From Bacteroidales bacterium UBA4621 (GTDB taxonomy: Bacteria > Bacteroidota > Bacteroidia > Bacteroidales > Paludibacteraceae), in NCBI GenBank assembly GCA_002387325.1, contig DGIN01000042.1, positions 1 through 41,988 on the forward strand: DNA of 41,988 nucleotides, written 5' to 3'. The notes under the pieces were generated by a model, which worked only from the letters and a program-made list of their open reading frames with translations, was not told where the DNA came from and did no database searches. This document shows positions 25,191-35,800 of the stretch, in pieces. The stretch's first letter is position 1. Each line of letters begins with the position of its first letter. Position numbers and translations under genes: made by a program.

Positions 25191-25256
25191 TATCCTTGTG
25201 CTATCAGGTCTATGTCATTCGTATGTGATTCGTATGTGATTCGTATGTGATTAGGC
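25191..25256 (+). repeat. Six-unit 11-bp array
   Basis: Six consecutive 11-base units without a phase break: TATCCTTGTGC, TATCAGGTCTA, TGTCATTCGTA, TGTGATTCGTA, TGTGATTCGTA, TGTGATTAGGC. The first two and the TGTGATT type recur at 11760-11792. Confidence 0.9.
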
Positions 25257-25390
25257 GGTTTTTGCTTGTATCTCAAGCAGTTATACATACGCCATTTTCG
25301 CCTGTTTGCTCTACATACGAACTAACCATTTCACAATCAGCATATTACAATCAAAGGAGGCTGCCCGTTTTTGCCGGACAGCCTCCTTTT
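25246..25390 (+). repeat. 141-bp dispersed repeat, copy 2, ending in a terminator-like hairpin
   Basis: The match to 11934-12074 starts with the last 11-bp unit. It ends in a 12-bp stem with one mismatch, GGAGGCTGCCCG (25356-25367) / CGGACAGCCTCC (25375-25386), then T4. Outside these repeats the gene-free interval 24364-25475 shows no gene; short open frames in it arise from the repeats. Confidence 0.75.
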
Positions 25391-25475
25391 ATACTCGAAA
25401 ACTAATGGTTGACTAATGGATAATCATGCGTTTATATTCAATAGAATTAACACCTGAGTATACAATAATTAACAT

Positions 25476-26771
25476 CTATTTTACCACCACCATATAGTAG
25501 TTCTTTTTCCCTTTTTGGAATACGATATATTTGTCGTTGAGCAATGCCTCAGTGGTGATAGGCGTTTGCGGGTCGGTCAGTTTCTCCTTGTTCATCGAGA
25601 AACCGTTTGCCTGTATCATCTTGCGTGCCTCGCCCTTGCTGGGGAATATAGCGGTTTTCTCTGCCAGCAGATCCAGCGGTGCAATACCCGCAGCCAGTTC
25701 GTCGCGACTCACCTCAAACCGCTCCACCCCGTCAAACACCTGCAGGAAAGTCTCTTCGTCCAACTTGTGCAGAGCCTCTGCCGTCGCATTGCCAAAGAGG
25801 ATATTGCTTGCCTCTACAGCGGCATTATAGTCCTCCTCGCTATGCACCATTATCGTAACCTCTTTTGCCAGACGTTTCTGCAACGTGCGCAGGTGCGGTG
25901 CCTGCTCGTGTTCGGCAATAAGGGCGTCAATCTCCTCTTTTTCAAGCGAAGTAAAGATTTTGATATAGCGTTTTGCATCTTCGTCGCCTACATTCAGCCA
26001 GAACTGATAAAACTTATACGGTGAAGTGTAGCGGCGGTCAAGCCAGATGTTACCGCTCTCGGTCTTGCCGAACTTACCACCGTCGGCTTTGGTAATCAGA
26101 GGACAAGTGAGGGCGTATGCCTCACCGCCGCCCATCTTCTTGATGAGTTCGGTACCGGTGGTGATGTTGCCCCATTGGTCGCTGCCGCCCATCTGCAGTT
26201 TGCAGCCTTTGTGTTTGTTGAGATATACGTAGTCGTAGCCTTGTAGAAGTTGGTAGGTAAACTCCGTGAACGACATACCCTGCGAGAACTCGCCGTTGAA
26301 GCGTTTCTTCACCGAGTCCTTCGCCATCATATAGTTCACCGTAATCAGTTTGCCCACATTGCGTGCAAAATCGAGAAAAGTGTAATCTTTCATCCAATCA
26401 TAGTTGTTCACCAACTCGGCCGCATTGGATGCTGTAGAATGGAAGTCAAGGAACTTCTCCAACTGGCGTTGGATGCACTCCTGATTGTGGCGCAGGGTCG
26501 GTTCATCAAGCAGGTTGCGCTCTGCCGACTTGCCGCTCGGGTCGCCGATCATACCCGTCGCACCGCCGATAAGGGCGATAGGTTTATGTCCGCAGCGTTG
26601 CAAGTGGCGCAGCATCATAATACCGCACAGGTGTCCGATGTGCAGACTGTCTGCCGTCGGGTCGATGCCCACATAAGCCGCAGTAACCTCTTTATTGAGT
26701 TGTTCTTCAGTCCCGGGCATGATGTCCTGAAGCATGCCCCTCCAGCGTAGTTCTTCTACAAAATTCTTCAT
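25476..26771 (-). CDS. tyrS: Tyrosyl-tRNA synthetase
   Basis: A 431-residue class I synthetase that charges tRNA-Tyr. The HIGH motif is HIGH at 44-47 (DSLHIGHLCG), the tyrosine-binding region has GGSDQWGNITTG, and the KMSKS loop reads KFGKT at 233-237, the form usual for TyrRS. An S4-like RNA-binding domain lies at about 360-431 (GEARKMIQANGFSMNKEKL). The start at 26771 matches the family N-terminus MKNFVEELRWRGM. It has its own promoter 32 bases upstream and is a single-gene unit. In many Bacteroidales tyrS lies near yidD; here they are 15 kb apart. Confidence 0.97.
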   Translation of the reverse strand: MKNFVEELRWRGMLQDIMPGTEEQLNKEVTAAYVGIDPTADSLHIGHLCGIMMLRHLQRCGHKPIALIGGATGMIGDPSGKSAERNLLDEPTLRHNQECIQRQLEKFLDFHSTASNAAELVNNYDWMKDYTFLDFARNVGKLITVNYMMAKDSVKKRFNGEFSQGMSFTEFTYQLLQGYDYVYLNKHKGCKLQMGGSDQWGNITTGTELIKKMGGGEAYALTCPLITKADGGKFGKTESGNIWLDRRYTSPYKFYQFWLNVGDEDAKRYIKIFTSLEKEEIDALIAEHEQAPHLRTLQKRLAKEVTIMVHSEEDYNAAVEASNILFGNATAEALHKLDEETFLQVFDGVERFEVSRDELAAGIAPLDLLAEKTAIFPSKGEARKMIQANGFSMNKEKLTDPQTPITTEALLNDKYIVFQKGKKNYYMVVVK

Positions 26772-26802
26772 CGATTCGTATTTGTATATACTGATTTGCC
26801 TG

Positions 26803-26833
26803 CAAAGGTACGACTTTTTTCTTACATATCAAA
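26803..26833 (-). promoter_or_regulatory. Promoter of tyrS
   Basis: On the minus strand TTTG (26830-26833), 19 bases, TACCTTTG (26803-26810). Confidence 0.75.
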
Positions 26834-26838
26834 ATAAA

Positions 26839-26874
26839 AGAAAGACCACCCTCCGCATAGAGGATAGTCTTTCT
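26839..26874 (-). terminator. Terminator of the SusCD operon
   Basis: A 15-bp stem (26839-26853 with 26860-26874) that is complete on the minus-strand RNA through two G-U pairs, followed by a T-rich run. On the plus strand the same positions would be C-A mismatches, so it serves the minus-strand operon. Confidence 0.8.
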
Positions 26875-26934
26875 CTTCTTGTGTGGTCAGCCGCACCGCA
26901 AATGCAACGGCTCACTCACTATTCTGTACCGGTC

Positions 26935-28701
26935 TTATTGGATGAATTTCTCGCCGTTGCGGATTACCACACCCTTGTAGTTCTCATCCACCTCAATACC
27001 CAGCAGGTTGTAGGTCTTACCGTCATTCAAGAACTTCACATTGTCAATACCTGTAGTCGGTTGTTGTTTCACAATGATAGTATATTCCTTACCCAGCGCA
27101 TTGATAATAATCTTGCCCTCACGAGCAATTGATGTGGAGGTTGCCTTAATGGTTAATTCTACCTCATTCAAGAAATACTCGGTATCATCTTCAGTAACCG
27201 TCTTGTCTACCGGCTCAATACTCAACCATTCATCAGTCTCATAGTCCCACAAATCACTCTCGATATTAGTATTTAGAGTCACCGTAGTCGATTCCGACAA
27301 ATTAATTTCTTCTGGTGCATTAGTAATGACAGGAAATACTGCAAGATAGTTGATATAAAGGTTCAATGCATTGCTCCAAAGGGTAGTTGAAATTGTTTTG
27401 CCATTCAAAGAACCTAACAAATATGTATATGCATACAAAGGAAGTTCGTTATCTCCATCTGTCAGAATACCAAAATTATTATTACCAGAGTTCAACTCTG
27501 TCAATACAGCCGCATAACTACCTTCGATTGAAACAGTAGTTGCATCCTCTACTCCTGTATCAGGATCCTTCTCCGTAAACACAAATGTGATTGTTCCTCG
27601 TGTACTAATTGAAGTGGTATACGGAGTAAAAGAATTCGAATTTGCAACGGCAGAAGCATAAGGATTTTTCCAATCTATTGAGAAACCATTGTCCGTTTCT
27701 GTAACAGGGTAAAGGGTCAAACGGACATTATCAACTACAGGTGTTGCATATTGCGACCAAGCAGAATTAACGCCAAATATACCCATTGTAGCACCCTGAA
27801 TGGCTATAACACCAGTATTTTGCACTATAGAGACAATAGTATCAAACAATACATTCCCCGAAGAGAAAGGTACATTTAGACCCGAACCATATAAATACGA
27901 ACTTTTTGTTGCAGTAAGAGATCCTATTGGAGCGGATACATTGTCACCATAGGTATCATACTCTTTTCCCTGATAAGTATATTTTTCGACATTGGTATAA
28001 TGTTGGCATTTTGTCATATAAGCCCAACCTGTACCATTATCCAAACCATTCAACCAATTGTCTGTAGGATACTCCTTTTGATATACACTTGTATAGTATT
28101 CCGCAAATTTATATGGCTTAAAATTGATAGTATTCTTTGTAATAACAGCCGTAGAATCATGAGTAGCAGCATCTTTTTCCACCAATGTAGTATCGTAAAC
28201 TACTGCGGTATTACTCTGCAAAGTAGGAATATCATAGACATCCAATTCTTCACCTGTGGGAACCAGAATATAAGCAGTATCCTTTGCCACCTCTTTATCA
28301 TTCAAAATCCATGTTCCCTCAGTATAGTTACTCACAAAAATAGCCCCTTTACTATTATAAGGGATGTACAAACTATTCGAAAGGAATACCGAAGTCAATT
28401 TGGTTCCTGTACCCTGCATAAATGCATAAGGATACACATCATATGATCCAAATACACTTAATGTCGTATCTTGTCTGGTAGTATCTTTTGCAATTTGAGG
28501 AGCATGGAACACACCATCAAAGTACATATTTTCCATAGAAAGTTCTGCCGCTTGTCGGCTAATAACCTCACTTCTGATAGACTGGACGGATTCTACCGTT
28601 TTTTCTTGTAATTGGTACGATTGCAAGGTAGGAACACCTGCAAAAAGTGCTGCAGAAACAGATACTGCACACACTACAGAGAAGATCTTTTTCATACTCA
28701 T
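26935..28701 (-). CDS. Secreted BACON-domain protein with a Por-like C-terminal tail
   Basis: 588 residues. A signal peptide (MKKIFSVVCAVSVSAALFAG) is followed by a long beta-rich region without a recognised family. At about 460-546 is a BACON-type Ig-like domain (EEINLSESTTVTLNTN, WLSIEPV, AREGKIIINALGKEYTIIVKQQP). The last 38 residues (TYNLLGIEV, GVVIRNGEKFI) resemble the sorting tails of Bacteroidetes secreted proteins. It has no lipobox, unlike the other small proteins of the operon. It is the last gene of the SusCD operon, 81 bases after the DUF4302 gene, and is followed by a terminator. It may bind ligand at the cell surface. Starting at the second ATG (28695) is equally possible. Confidence 0.75.
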   Translation of the reverse strand: MSMKKIFSVVCAVSVSAALFAGVPTLQSYQLQEKTVESVQSIRSEVISRQAAELSMENMYFDGVFHAPQIAKDTTRQDTTLSVFGSYDVYPYAFMQGTGTKLTSVFLSNSLYIPYNSKGAIFVSNYTEGTWILNDKEVAKDTAYILVPTGEELDVYDIPTLQSNTAVVYDTTLVEKDAATHDSTAVITKNTINFKPYKFAEYYTSVYQKEYPTDNWLNGLDNGTGWAYMTKCQHYTNVEKYTYQGKEYDTYGDNVSAPIGSLTATKSSYLYGSGLNVPFSSGNVLFDTIVSIVQNTGVIAIQGATMGIFGVNSAWSQYATPVVDNVRLTLYPVTETDNGFSIDWKNPYASAVANSNSFTPYTTSISTRGTITFVFTEKDPDTGVEDATTVSIEGSYAAVLTELNSGNNNFGILTDGDNELPLYAYTYLLGSLNGKTISTTLWSNALNLYINYLAVFPVITNAPEEINLSESTTVTLNTNIESDLWDYETDEWLSIEPVDKTVTEDDTEYFLNEVELTIKATSTSIAREGKIIINALGKEYTIIVKQQPTTGIDNVKFLNDGKTYNLLGIEVDENYKGVVIRNGEKFIQ

Positions 28702-28782
28702 AAAAATTTGAGTTAGTAAAATTATTTAGTTTTCTTCAAATAAATACGAATAGGCAATGCCTAACCGCTTATTATTAACTTT

Positions 28783-30093
28783 TTAGTTATTGGAAGGAAT
28801 ACTGCCTGTCATAGTAAACCACACATCCGCATTGGTTGTCGAAATCATCTTGCTGCCCCATGTCGGGTTAATCGGTTCTGCAGTTGCCTCAATCGTGTAA
28901 GTGCCATTCAACGTTTGCATCAAAGGCACAATCCCCGGCACCTTATCCAAAATCACCGTCGCATTGTTATCCGCAGGTTCAGCATAAGCAAGAGCAAGCG
29001 CATTACCCTCTACCGATACATTGAACACATAACGCAAAGGAGTTTGCTCTTTGGTTTTCTTGTCCTTGGTATAACGGAATGATACAATGTATTTTGCAGC
29101 ATCTGTATCATAAGCCAACGTCAATCCTTTAACCGAAGCATTTTTCCGCGCAGCAGAACTCAAGGCTTTCAGTTGTCCCAATACCGTTGCAACCGCTGCA
29201 GTAGTATTTGCATTTGTCTCAGAGGTTACAATGTTCCATTGATTCCCCAGCACACGCACATAGGTATCTGCATAGTTTGCCAAATTGCCTGCACACAAAT
29301 ACTCGTCTGCGCTAAACTCCAAACGACCGTTATTGAGAGTAAAAGTCTTATTGTCTTTGTTTCCCTTAAACCCTTTCATCAATTGAATACCATTGCGCGT
29401 TGTAGCCACAGGGTAAATCTCGGGATCTTCGGCATCGGGAAGTTGTCCTTGATCTGCCAGTTGGAAAATACCTTCCGCACCATTGTGCAAAGCATAGACA
29501 TTGCTGCCTTGGTGCAATTCGAAGATATTGCCATTGCCAAACAATTTGGCATCCATAGCCTCTACCTGTGTATAATAGTCTGCCCAACTCAGATCAGACG
29601 GAAGGCGGTTCAAAACAGAGTAACCGGAGTGTTTCTTTCCTTTGAGTTTGATTCGATCTGCTGTAGTATTCAGGATCAGGAACTCATAATCCCCCAAATA
29701 TCCGTCGCCATCATTTTGCGGGTCAGACCAAATATGAAATACCTCGTTATACGTATTGAATGACAACAGAGGTCCATAATCACTGATAAGCGTCCAAGCA
29801 CTGGCACTATCGGTTTTCATCTGGTTTTTGGTAGTGAGTGCATTCTTTGCCGTGAATTTCACATGCCCGTCCTTATATAACCGCACCAATAAATTATAGC
29901 CACGAGTCTCTGTATTGCAGAAATACACAAATTCCCAACCATTGTCCGCAGCAGTAAGGGCATCACTCGCATTGGTAATGGCCTCCTGCGCACGCTGTGC
30001 GGCAGATTTCTCGAACAGGCTGTCCTCATCACGGTTGCAGGCAACGAGCGTGGTCAGAACCAATACGGCTATTGCAATATATTTCGTTTTCAT
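28783..30093 (-). CDS. DUF4302 lipoprotein
   Basis: 436 residues with a lipoprotein signal (lipobox LVAC, Cys19). The segment FEKSAAQRAQEAITNASDALTAADNGWEF, seen here in parts as FEKSAAQRAQEAI and ADNGWEFVYF, is the hallmark of DUF4302, a Bacteroidetes surface-lipoprotein family found in SusCD loci next to zinc peptidase genes. The following region (GYNLLVRLYKDGHVKFT, DYGPLLSFNTYNEVFHIWSD) also fits. No enzymatic motif is seen. Like other surface lipoproteins encoded with SusCD it may hold or present substrate to the SusD lid. It follows the peptidase gene by 38 bases. Confidence 0.88.
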   Translation of the reverse strand: MKTKYIAIAVLVLTTLVACNRDEDSLFEKSAAQRAQEAITNASDALTAADNGWEFVYFCNTETRGYNLLVRLYKDGHVKFTAKNALTTKNQMKTDSASAWTLISDYGPLLSFNTYNEVFHIWSDPQNDGDGYLGDYEFLILNTTADRIKLKGKKHSGYSVLNRLPSDLSWADYYTQVEAMDAKLFGNGNIFELHQGSNVYALHNGAEGIFQLADQGQLPDAEDPEIYPVATTRNGIQLMKGFKGNKDNKTFTLNNGRLEFSADEYLCAGNLANYADTYVRVLGNQWNIVTSETNANTTAAVATVLGQLKALSSAARKNASVKGLTLAYDTDAAKYIVSFRYTKDKKTKEQTPLRYVFNVSVEGNALALAYAEPADNNATVILDKVPGIVPLMQTLNGTYTIEATAEPINPTWGSKMISTTNADVWFTMTGSIPSNN

Positions 30094-30131
30094 AAAACTA
30101 TATCTTATTTTGTTTGTCCTACAATCCGAAC

Positions 30132-31034
30132 TTACTTATCCAGAAAACCGAGACTCATAATCATATCCCAATCGAGATTCTGCTGGCGGCGTTGTACCTC
30201 GTTGTGCATAGCCACAAGGTCAATATCCCATTTCTCCTCAAGCCACGTTTTGCAAATCTCCAATTTTTGATTGATGATAGCCGCCCCCTTAGGTCCAGCC
30301 TCATCCAGTACCTCTTGCCATTGAGCATCGCTCTTGACAATATAGTTTGCAATCGTCTCAACAAAATCCTCACGCGTCTGACTGCTTCCGTAAGCGGTAA
30401 CAAAGCCTAACTGACGTGCCTCCTTGTCAGAACGGTCTTGCCAACGAGATGGGTTGTAATCCGACGGATTAATCAGTCCGAACTCTTTAGGATAGGCTTT
30501 TTGCTGATGAAGGATATGCCCAAACTCATGGTGCATCGTCTTAAAAATGTACTCGTTGAGTTGGTCTATATTGTTGGTCTCCATCAGGTTGATCTTCAGC
30601 AAGGTAATCTGAATGCCACCCTCTGCGTACCCTAATTTCTCCGTTCCCTGTGCGGCATTGATCATAGAAGAACCGATAAGTTTCAGTTGTTTCGGACCAT
30701 AGAGTGGCAGAAAATCTTTACCGGCAATCGAGTCATAGACATCATACCAAAGATAAAGTGCCAAATGTGCCAGTGTATCGGCTTTGCCTATGCTCACCGG
30801 TACGATATTGTAACTAATATCCGTACCATTATCATCCAACTTGTAGATAAACTCCACATTATACGGCTCAGTAAAATATTTGTTGAGCCATTGATCGAAC
30901 TGATAGGTATAGGAGGTGGTGTCCACCTGGCTATCTACAAATATAGTATCCGTAAACTCGTCTTTACTGCAAGCCGCAAGTCCTGCGACCAATACTCCAA
31001 GTCCGAGAAGGATAAATTGAAATATCTTTTTCAT
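30132..31034 (-). CDS. Zinc metallopeptidase lipoprotein (Peptidase_Mx1-like, SusD-associated)
   Basis: 300 residues with a lipoprotein signal (lipobox LAAC, Cys22). The zinc motif HEFGH lies at 169-173 within MHHEFGHILHQ, and Glu226 in EDFVETIANYI is a candidate third ligand. It matches the putative zinc-binding metallopeptidase family found beside SusD in Bacteroides, sometimes called Peptidase_Mx1. It should sit on the outer membrane and cut peptides, or peptide stems of glycoproteins, before import. It lies 17 bases after the susD-like gene and 38 bases before the DUF4302 gene, so all three are made together. Its real substrate is not known. Confidence 0.9.
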   Translation of the reverse strand: MKKIFQFILLGLGVLVAGLAACSKDEFTDTIFVDSQVDTTSYTYQFDQWLNKYFTEPYNVEFIYKLDDNGTDISYNIVPVSIGKADTLAHLALYLWYDVYDSIAGKDFLPLYGPKQLKLIGSSMINAAQGTEKLGYAEGGIQITLLKINLMETNNIDQLNEYIFKTMHHEFGHILHQQKAYPKEFGLINPSDYNPSRWQDRSDKEARQLGFVTAYGSSQTREDFVETIANYIVKSDAQWQEVLDEAGPKGAAIINQKLEICKTWLEEKWDIDLVAMHNEVQRRQQNLDWDMIMSLGFLDK

Positions 31035-31051
31035 ACGTTTTGTTCCTTTAA

Positions 31052-32788
31052 TCAGTTATTATTCTTGTTTGTAGTCGGTGTAAACATCGAGGGAGTACCC
31101 GCTGTAAGCAGATAATTAGGTGTCTTCTGCGGTTCCGAACTATCTGCACCCGGCTGCAATGGAGCCACCACATCACCAGAGTTGGTATCATCCCCCACTA
31201 TCTCGCGCGGGTTAGCAGCCATACCGCTTTGGATAACCTCTTGCGGCAACTGGATAGCACGGCGGTCATCGTTCCAAACCAAAGTCTTAAGCGGCGTAGT
31301 ACCCTGTTTGTGGGTAATCTCGATGCCATAACGTTTCAGATCCTGCCAACGCAAGCCATCATGAATAGTCTCGATACGGCGGAAATGGAGTACACACCAA
31401 ATAAGCGGTTTCTGCGCGTCTGTAACCACAAAGTCAGGACTCATATCCGTATTGTGCAGCACAGGTACCAAACCTGCAGACTTGGACGGAGTATAGAAAT
31501 TCTGTATCTTGGCTAAAGTGAGGTTCACATTGCCATTCTCCAATGTGTCCATACAACCGTTTACCTGATAACCCTGTGCCCAAAGGCGCAAATCATTGAC
31601 CGCCCCCTGCTGGTCGTTAAGGAACACTTTTGCTTCTGCACGGCAGAGCAGAGTCTCGTTGGTAGTAAACGCACGCGTAACACCATGCAAGAAACCATAT
31701 CCGTTTACCTTGTCGGTATATTCGAATATTGCACGGAACTTTGCGCTGAAGTTACCATACTCCTGACTGAACATCCACATTGGGAAACCACGCCAAAGCG
31801 AACTCCAACAAGGACCACCGCTATAGAAAGTGTCATTAAATGCATCGCCGTTAAGTTGGTAGCGACCATACGATGTAATGGCAGTATAAAATGCCTGCGA
31901 CAAAGTCGTATAGAGAAGCAGGTTGGATGCCGATTTGACATTTGACCAATACTGCAACAACTCTTTATCAGAATCACTCAACGCATACGCCGCCGCTGCT
32001 TCGTAGAGGGAACTCAAGACTGTCTCATCGGTAGTACCCAATACATAATCTGCATGCTCCAGCACCTTGTCATACTCACGTTTGTAGAGATAGAAACGTG
32101 CTGCAAAAGCGTGCGCAGCCTTCACATTGAAGTGATATTTGGGTACGCTGTAGTATTCATCCGAAACCAACTTGAGACCGGCTTCCAAATCTTCCTCTAT
32201 GTGCTGATAGGTCTCGTAGAGTGTACCTCGCTCATAGTGAGGAGCAACGGTGGTCTCCGGAGCCGTCATATAGGTAATACCTAAATCATTCTTGCTCAAT
32301 TCATCATTTTTCCACGCTTGGCAGAACACATTTGCCAATACAAAATGAGCATACGCACGGCAAAGCAACGCCTCACCCTTCTCTGCGTCCATATTGATAC
32401 CCTGCGTCTCCAGTTCAGCAATGGCTTTCAGTGCCTGGTTGGCAGTTGCCACTGCACTATAGTAGGCATCCCAAATGTATTTCGGACTATCCTGATAGCC
32501 ACTGCTTACAACAGGTTGCCAACCGAAAATCTCGTTGTACATCTGATCCAACGGGTTGAGCGAGTTGGTGTGCCCTGTAGCATTTGGTGCATTGTTGTCA
32601 ATGATATTATCCGAACTAAACTCACAGATAGGTCCGGCATTTCCATACGGGTATGCACTTACCAGCAGCAGACGCACCTTCTCTTGTGTATCAATCGTAG
32701 CACGCATATCGGGCTCATGGTCAAGAAAGTTACATCCCGACAAAATCACAGCCAACGATGCGATTATATATACCATATTCTTTTTCAT
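31052..32788 (-). CDS. RagB/SusD family outer-membrane lipoprotein
   Basis: 578 residues with a lipoprotein signal (lipobox LSGC, Cys19) and the SusD opening CNFLDHEPDMRATIDTQEKV, here split by variable positions. The TPR-like helical core includes YIWDAYYSAVATANQALKAI and AKAHFVLA-type repeats (GEALLCRAYAHFVLANVF). The C-terminal part has the usual RRIETIHDGLRWQDLKRYG. SusD proteins form a hinged lid on SusC and capture substrate at the cell surface. It lies 39 bases after the susC-like gene and 17 before the peptidase gene. Confidence 0.95.
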   Translation of the reverse strand: MKKNMVYIIASLAVILSGCNFLDHEPDMRATIDTQEKVRLLLVSAYPYGNAGPICEFSSDNIIDNNAPNATGHTNSLNPLDQMYNEIFGWQPVVSSGYQDSPKYIWDAYYSAVATANQALKAIAELETQGINMDAEKGEALLCRAYAHFVLANVFCQAWKNDELSKNDLGITYMTAPETTVAPHYERGTLYETYQHIEEDLEAGLKLVSDEYYSVPKYHFNVKAAHAFAARFYLYKREYDKVLEHADYVLGTTDETVLSSLYEAAAAYALSDSDKELLQYWSNVKSASNLLLYTTLSQAFYTAITSYGRYQLNGDAFNDTFYSGGPCWSSLWRGFPMWMFSQEYGNFSAKFRAIFEYTDKVNGYGFLHGVTRAFTTNETLLCRAEAKVFLNDQQGAVNDLRLWAQGYQVNGCMDTLENGNVNLTLAKIQNFYTPSKSAGLVPVLHNTDMSPDFVVTDAQKPLIWCVLHFRRIETIHDGLRWQDLKRYGIEITHKQGTTPLKTLVWNDDRRAIQLPQEVIQSGMAANPREIVGDDTNSGDVVAPLQPGADSSEPQKTPNYLLTAGTPSMFTPTTNKNNN

Positions 32789-32827
32789 CTTTGTATCCTT
32801 TCTATTTTAGATTGCTCTTACAATATG

Positions 32828-35800
32828 TTAGAAACCAAGTTTAACGGTAAGAGTAAACTGACGAGGAACCGGCGAACTTACACCACCTGCATTGTAGTAC
32901 TCGGGGTCGCGGCCATTGAGTTTCTTATCGGCATACGCCAACCAAAGGTTGGTAGCACTCAATTTGACACCGAAACTTGAAACGGCTTTCTGTCCTTCAA
33001 ACACCTTGGCAGGCAGATCGTACGCAAGCGACAACTCCTTGAGACGGATAAAATCACCTTTGGCAACACGCTCTGTAGAGTAGTTGTATGCCGAGTAGGC
33101 ATCCTGCAAGTTGCTGATCTGGTCGAACTGACGCGTAGTAGCGATAGCGGGGATGGTGGTTATCGCCTCATCACCCGGCACTTCCCAACGGTTCTTCATC
33201 TCCTTCATGCTGGCGGTCAGGTCGCTGTACTCACTACGATATACATAGCAAAGCGGGTCAAGACGCAGCACGTTGCCGAAACTATACGTAAAGAACACAT
33301 TGAGTTTCAATCCTTTCCAAGAGAATGTATTACCAAATGAACCGGTAATAGTCGGGTCGATAGAACCCTCGTAGGTCAGATAGTCCACATTCTGATAGTC
33401 CTGGAAGTTGATTTGGTCGTACTGACCGGGACCAATCACCTGCGTATGCTCCTTGTCAATATAGAATGTCGGCAGACCTTCTTCGGTCAGACCTGCAAAC
33501 GGAATACTGAACAACGCGCCTACAGGATAGCCCTCCAAGCGTCCGAGAGCCGTACCCGAAACCAACTGATAAATCTGCGAACGAGAATCCAACTTGGTAA
33601 TCTTATTCTCCGCCCACGAGAAAATCCAGTCGGTAGTCCAACGGAAATCACGGGTTTTAACATTCACGGTCGAGAACGTAAATTCGCAACCCTGCGAACT
33701 CATTGTTGCATCGTTTGCCAGTTTGGTAACCTGACCGCCGACACCCATCGTCTGTACGTAACCTATCAAGTCATAGTTGTTACGTTTGTACCAGTCAAAC
33801 TCAAGATTGATGCGATTATCTACAAAACCGAAAGCCACACCGATATTCAACTCATGCTTTTTCTCGTATGTCAATTCGGAGTTCTCCAAGTCAGACAACT
33901 GGATACCCGTTTCCGAAGCGTTGGTACTCGGACGGAACGGAGTATAACTTTCAAATACCGCAAGCGAGTTGGTTACACTCGTAGGACCACGGTCTGCAGT
34001 AAGCGAATAACTGGCTTTCAGGCTAGCGTGCGTCCACCATTTGTCAAAAGTGGGAGCCCACCAACTCTCCTCGTGCGCATTCCATGCAGCACTGACGTTC
34101 CATGTAGGCAACCAGCGTGCCGCACGGCTCTTACCGAGTTTGTTGGTACCCTCGTAACGAATGGTTCCGTTTACGGTATAACGTCCCTTGTAGGAATAAG
34201 TTGCCATTCCGAAGAATGCCAGGTTACGATAGTACGAGAACGTATTGGAGAAATAATTGGTATTCTCCTCTTGTGCCTGTTTGAACAAACGATAGTCGTT
34301 ATACGGCGTACCACCGTTGTTGTACTGATATCCCCAACCGCGGAACCATGTATATTGGCGGTCGGTAGAGTTCAACTCTCCACCTCCGAAAAGGCTCAAT
34401 ATATGGTCTCCGTTGCGACCAAGATCTGCATTATAAGCAACCGTAGCACGGAAGTCCGTCGAGAGCAACGAATACTCCGTCAGATTGTAGATACCTCCTT
34501 TCGGAAGGATAGTTTCCGGCAATGCCGTAGGATCATCAGGGTCGGTATAGAGATATGAGTTATTCTCACGAATGGTGTTATCCTCCGGATCGATACCCGC
34601 ACGGTAAGCACGCGCCTGGTTGCTATCATCCATAATATTATGCTCCTGACGGCTCGCCTGGTAGCGGATAGCAGCCAATGCATTAAATTCCAAACCACGA
34701 ATCGGTTTGTAGTTCAGTTCGCCCTGGAATTTCAAGTCGGTAACCTTGATATCGATATAGTTTTTCTCCAACTCATCATTGATATTGAAGTCGCAATAGT
34801 TACGACGATAAATAGCATCCGGACTCAATACACGTGAGGTATTCATCGCATACGAGAACGGGTTGATATCAAACTCACGACTTACAGCACCCGTGATAGG
34901 GTCGGTTGAAGCAGATACGGTTCCCGGTGCTTTCTGCTTACGATAACTACCCATAGTAGCAATGCTGGCAGTCAGTTTTTGCTTGCTGGTAGAGGGGAGT
35001 AGATCGTAACTGGCATTCATATTACCTGTAAAACGACTCATCTCGCTGGATTTGTACCACCCCGGGTCCTGCAACGCCGACAACGAAGCATATACGCGTG
35101 CACGCTCCGTACCTGTCGAGAAAGAAACCGAGTGGTTGTGCATTACGGTCTGGTTGAACAATTCGGCAAACCAGTCCGTATTGCGGAACTCTGCCTCACG
35201 CAGAAACGCATTCTTAGCCGTCTCGGTATTCGCCAGAGTACCCTTGTCAATCATATTGTACATCAAGCCGTAGATACCAGAGTTCTTCGCCGAAATCAAC
35301 GACGAATACTCCAGCCAACCCTTGCGCTCCAACTCCTGATAAATGCCCATCTGCTCCTGCGAGTTGGCGATATTATAGTCGTCGTATGACGGAATCATAC
35401 GGTAAGTAATTTCTCCCGTATAACTCAGTTTCGACTTGCCCGCCTGACCTTTTTTCGTAGTAACAACAATCACCCCCGCCATAGCACGCGCACCATAGAT
35501 CGAGGTTGCCGAACCGTCTTTCAAAATCTGGAAACTCTCGATATCCTCCGAGTTGATGCCGGAAATTGCACTAGCAATCAGCGTCTTGGCATCGCCGCTC
35601 GAAAGATCGGCCGCATCCATCTCTACAGCATCTTCCAATACCACACCATCAACCACCCATAGCGGTTTGCTGGCACCATAGATAGACGTTGCACCACGCA
35701 CACGGATTTTCGGAGCCGTACCGAAAGTACCACTCACATTCTGAACGCTCACACCGGCAGCACGTCCTTCGAGGCTTCGGCTCACATCCGTCATACCCGA

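Noticed and set aside
25191..25256. Possible CRISPR array
   Set aside because: Units are 11 bases long and contiguous without spacers, and no cas gene is in the window.
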